Positions 41,901-47,900 of a stretch of DNA of 64,000 nucleotides are shown here, piece after piece (within the stretch, counting starts at the first letter, position 1; the number at the start of each line of letters is the position of its first letter). The DNA lies in assembly GCF_029892845.1 (NCBI RefSeq), contig NZ_JARXVT010000001.1, positions 1-64,000 on the forward strand. The letters are read 5' to 3'. A program made the position numbers and the translations under genes. The notes beneath the pieces were generated by a model. It was not told the origin of the DNA and made no database searches. It saw nothing but the letters and a program-made list of their open reading frames with translations. Origin of the DNA: Aurantimicrobium minutum (GTDB taxonomy: Bacteria > Actinomycetota > Actinomycetes > Actinomycetales > Microbacteriaceae).

Positions 41901-44900
41901 AGTGGCTCCGAACTGTACTGCAACAACAGTGACTGTTTCTGGTGTTGGTACTTACGCTGTCTCTAACACTGGTGTCATGACCTTCACTCCTGAAGCTAAC
42001 TTCACCGGTACTCCTGCCGCACTTCCTTACACCGTTGAGGATCAGTTCGGCCAGGAAGCGGCTTCGACGTACACCCCGACTGTGAAGTCACCACCCGACG
42101 CTATTGATGACACTCCACCAGTTGGCCTCAACGACACTAACCAGAACATCAACGTTCTGACCAATGATGTGAAGTCTCCTTCCACGAACGCAGCTTTCGC
42201 ACCGACCACGGTGAAGTTGTGTGACCCTTCAACTAACCCTGCTCAGGTTGCTCCGAACTGTGTTGAAACTTCCCTCACTACTGCGGATGGTGTTTACACT
42301 GTGAACCCCACTACGGGTGTGGTGACGTTCAACCCTGATTCCGACTTCACCGGTGTTGCGACCGAGCCTGTGACCTACCAGGTTGCAGATGTTGACGGCC
42401 AGGTTGTTGCCGCTGTGATTACTCCTTCGGTTCTTGCGCTCCCTGTTGCGGTGAATGACACTTCAACTGGCGCCTTCAACCAGCCTCAGACTGAGAACGT
42501 CATGGCTGATGACAGCTCCAACACGGGTACTGCTCTCAACTCAAACACGTTGAAGCTTTGTGTTTCTGGAACCTGTGGAACTGCAGATGTTGTTGTGGCT
42601 AACCAAGGTACCTACAAGCTCGACAACGGTCAGATCACCTTCACCCCTGTTCTGAACTACTCAGGAACTGCAGATCCTGTCACCTACCAGGTCACAGACT
42701 CTGCTGGGCAGTCGGTCACTGCGACCTACACGCCAACTGTTCAGCCTCCTGCAGGTCCTAACGCAGATCCTGATACCTCAACAGGTGCTTTCAATGCTGC
42801 GCAGTCCTTCAATGTGGTTGCGAACGATGACTCGTTGACTGGAACAGCAATTCAGGCTTCGACGATCAAGCTCTTTGACCCTGCCGCGAACTCTGGTGCT
42901 GGTGCGTATGTCACCTCTCCAGTTTCTGTCCCACAGGGCACCTACTCAATCGTTTCTGGTGAGATCCAATTCATGCCCAACAACGACTATGTCGGCACGG
43001 CAGATCCAGTGACCTACCAAATTGCTGACTCGCTTGGTCGCACGGACACCACTACTTACACCCCAACAGTTCCTACCCCTGCTGGTCCCACTGCACAGCC
43101 AGACACCACTTCTAACTTCATCAATGTTGTGCAGACGAAGGATCTGCTGGCGAATGACGCCGCTTCACGTGTTGATGTTGATTTGAATGTTGCTTCAGTC
43201 AAGCTCTGCGCAGCTGGTGAAACTGCTCCTGCATGTAGTGCGACAACAGTGACTGTTTCTGGTGTTGGAACTTACGCAGTTTCCAACACTGGCATCATGA
43301 CCTTCACCCCTGCATTGAACTACACCGGCACTCCTGCTGCACTTCCATATACGGTTGAGGATCAGTTCGGTCAGGAAGCGTCTTCGACTTACACCCCGAC
43401 TGTGAAGTCTCCGCCAGACGCTATCGATGACACTCCTGCCATTGGCTTGAATGACGTCAACCAGATCATCGATGTCTTAGCTAATGACATTAAGTCACCT
43501 TCCACCAACGCTGCGTTCGCTCCCACCACAGTGAAGTTGTGTGACCCTTCAACTAGCCCAGCTCAGGCTGCTCCGAGCTGTTCTGCAACTTCATTGACCA
43601 CTGCTGATGGTGTTTACACCGTGAACCCCACCACCGGTGTTGTCACCTTCAACCCTGACTCTGACTTCACAGGTGTTGCTACAGAGCCTGTGACCTACCA
43701 GGTTGCGGACACTGATGGCCAGGTTGTTACCGCCGTCATCACACCTTCTGTTGTCGGCCTACCGGTTGCGGTGAACGACACCTCAACGGGTGCATTCAAC
43801 CAGCCCCAGACTGAGAATGTCTTGGCTGATGACAGCTCCAACACGGGAACCCCGCTCAACTCAAACACCTTGAAGCTGCGCAACCCTTCAACCGGAACTT
43901 TCGGTACTGCTGATGTTGTAATTTCTGGTCAGGGTACATACAAGCTGGACAACGGCCAGATTAAGTTCACTCCTGAGCTGAACTACACCGGCACAGCTAC
44001 TCCAGTTACCTACCAGGTCACTGACTCTATGGGACAGTCCGTTACTGCGACCTACACACCAACTGTTCAGCCCCCTGCTGGTCCAACTGCTGTGGATGAC
44101 ACCTCAACCGGTCCTTACAACACTGCTCAGGTTGCTAACGCTGTTGCCGATGACACTTCCCTCACGGGAACCGCCATCCAGGCCTCGACCCTCAAGCTCT
44201 GTGTGAACTCAGTGTGTTCCACCTCTGATGTTGTTGTTCCGAACCAGGGCACCTACTCGATCGTCAACGGCGACATTAGGTTTACCCCAGTACTTGGCTT
44301 CACCGGTACAGCTACTCCAGTGACCTACGAGATCGCTGATTCACTCGGCCGCACTGACACTGCAACTTACACACCAACCGTTGCCATGCCTGCCGGACCT
44401 ACTGCTGTTCCTGACACAACCTCTGACTGGATTGATGTTCCTCAGTTCAAGACTGTGGTCACCAACGACACGTCAAACACTGGTACTGCAATCTCAGCTT
44501 CCACAGTGAAACTGTTTGATACAGCTACCAGCACGTATGTGACGACTCCTGTGACCTTGGCAGATGGCGTGTACAGCATCGTTTCTGGTCAGATTCGTTT
44601 CGTACCTGATGCTGGCTTCACCGGAACTGCAGCAGCGGTTACCTACCAAATCGCTGACTCTTTGGGTCAAACAGCAACGACGACCTACACACCAACTGTC
44701 ATCTCCCCACCTGATGCCATCAATGACACCCCAGCAACAGGTGCTCAGGACGTGAACCAGGTCATCGACATTTTGGCGAATGATGTTGTGTCGCCAGATA
44801 CACAGGCACCTTTCGCTCCTGCGACAGTCAAGCTCTGTAACCCAGCATCAAACCCTGTTCAGGTTGCACCTTTGTGCACCCTCACCACGCTGACTACCGC

Positions 44901-47900
44901 TGACGGTACTTACACCGTCAACCCGTCAACCGGTGTTGTCACCTTTGATCCTGTTTCCAGTCTCGCTGGCGTCGTTGCAGTACCTGTTTCCTACCAGGTG
45001 GCTGATACTGACGGTCAAGTTGTATCTGCCGTCATTACACCTTCCGTTGTTGGTATGCCTGTCGCGGTGAACGACACCTCTACCGGTGCGTTCAACCAAC
45101 CACAGACTGAGAACGTCATGGCTGATGACAGCTCGAACACAGGTACCCCGCTCAACTCAAACACCTTGAAGCTGCGCAACCCTTCAACCGGAACTTTCAG
45201 TACTGCTGATGTCGTGATCGCAGGTGAAGGTACGTACTCAATTGTTTCAGGACAGATCAAGTTCACCCCTGAGTTGAACTACACCGGTACCGCGACCCCT
45301 GTGACCTACCAAGTCACTGACTCACTGAACCAGTCGGTCACAGCGACCTACACGCCCACTGTTCAGCCTCCTGCAGGTCCTAACGCAGATCCAGATACCT
45401 CAACAGGCGGTTTCAACGTTGCTCAGTCGTTCAACGTTGTTGCGAACGATGATTCGTTGACGGGTACTGCAATTCAGGCTTCGACGATCAAGCTCTTTGA
45501 CCCTGCCGCAAACTCTGGTGCTGGTGCCTATGTCACCACTCCAGTGACGGTTCCACAGGGTACGTACTCGATTGTTTCTGGTCAGATTCAGTTCATGCCT
45601 AACAACGACTACGTCGGCACTGCGGATCCCATTACCTATCAGATTGCTGACTCGCTCGGTCGTACAGACACCACCACATACACACCTACTGTGCCAATGC
45701 CTGCTGGTCCAACTGCACAGCCAGATACCACTTCTAACTTCATCAACGTTGTTCAGACCACGAACTTGTTGACTAATGATTCGGCTTCACGTGTTGATGT
45801 TGATTTGAATGTTGCTTCGGTCAAGCTCTGTGCAGCTGGTGAAACAGCACCTGCGTGTACTGCGACAACAGTGACTGTTACGGGTGTTGGAACCTACGCC
45901 GTTTCAAACACTGGTGTCATGACCTTCACGCCGACACCTACCTACACCGGCACTCCAGCTGCACTTCCATATACGGTTGAGGATCAGTTCGGTCAGGAAG
46001 CAGCTTCGACTTACACGCCAACCGTGAAGTCGCCGCCAGATGCCATCGATGACACCCCTGCAACCGGTGCTCACGATGTGAACCAGGTCATTGCGGTACT
46101 TACCAATGACATTAAGTCGCCTTCAACTAATGCAGCTTTTGATGCCACTTCTGTCAAACTCTGTGATCCCACAACGAACCCTGCACAGGTTGCGCCGCTG
46201 TGTACTGCAACGACTCTGACCACCGTTGACGGCGTGTACAGCGTTGATCCTTCAACAGGTGTTGTGACGTTCGATCCCGCTGCATCCTTGAACACGGTCG
46301 TGACTGTCCCCGTGAGCTACCAAGTCTCAGATGTTGATGGCCAAGTAGTTTCTGCCGTCATTACTCCTTCGGTTGTGGGACTCCCCACCGTCACACCAGA
46401 CACCACGACAGGTCCGTTCAACCAGGCACAGACCAAGGCGGTTCTCACCAACGACACCGCAGGTGCTGGCACAACATTTGTGACCGCAACTTTGAAGCTT
46501 CGTGATCCTGCAACCAATACCTTCGGAACTTCTCCTGTCACCATCAACAATGTTGGTACGTACTCCATCTCCGGATCCAACATTGTCTTCACGCCTGTGA
46601 ACGGCTACGCGGGAACTCCTGCTCCCGTGACCTACCAAATCACGGATAACTTTGGCGCCTCAGCTTCAACGACCTACACTCCGACGATTACGCCACCGGC
46701 AGGTCCTGTTGCATCACCAGATACCTCTTCTGGTGCGCTCAACACTGCACAGCTCAAGACGGTTTTCACCAATGACACTTCCAGCACAGGAACTGCAATT
46801 GCTGCTTCTACTGTGAAGCTGTTTGATCCAGCTGCTAACTCTGGCGCTGGCGCATTTGTGACCACACCCGTCACTCTTGCTGATGGTGTCTACAGCATCG
46901 TTTCTGGCCAGGTGCAGTTCATGCCGAACACCGACTTTGTCGGAACTGCAGCACCAGTGACGTACCAGATTGCTGACTCACTTGGCCAGCTGGCAACCAC
47001 TACCTATACCCCCAGTGTTGCGATGCCCGCAGGTCCCACAGCATCACCTGACACCACTTCTGGTTTCAAGGGTGCTCCGCAATCCATCAACCTCACCACT
47101 AACGACAGCGCTGCTGCTGGTGTGACCCTCAACGTTGCCAGCGTGAAGCTATGTACTGGATCAGAGACAGCACCGAACTGCTCGGCAACCACAGTGACTG
47201 TTGCCAACGTGGGAACTTATGTAGTTGCCGCAACCGGTGTCATCACCTTTACCCCAACAGCAAACTTCACCGGTACTCCTGCTGCACTTCCATACACAGT
47301 GGAAGACCAGTTCGGCCAAGAAGCGTCATCGACCTACACGCCAATTGTGAAGACGCCTCCAACGGCAGTCAATGACACTCCTGCTGTCGGACTCAATGAC
47401 GTAAACCAGGTCATTGATGTGTTGGCTAATGATGTGAAGTCGACGTCGACCAACGCTGCTTTTGTTCCTGCAACGGTGAAACTCTGCTCAACGAACCAGG
47501 TTGCCCCGAACTGTAATGCAACCTCGTTGACAACAGCTGATGGCGTGTACACCGTGAACCCTTCAACTGGTGTTGTCACATTCAACCCCGACGCTGATTT
47601 CACAGGTGTTGCTACCGAGCCTGTGACCTACCAGGTCGCTGACGCGGATGGCCAGATTGTTTCTGCTGTGATTACCCCATCTGTAGTTGGGCTGCCCACT
47701 GCTTCGCCAGATACCTCAACTGGAGCATTCAACGAACCACAGTCACAGACTGTTTTGGCCAACGATCAGTCACTGACCGGCACCCCACTTTCTGCGAGCA
47801 CGTTGAAGCTGCGCAACCCCTCTACTGGAACCTTCGGAACGTCCCCAGTGACGATTGCAAACGAAGGTACTTACTCAATCTCTGGTTCCAGCATCGTTTT

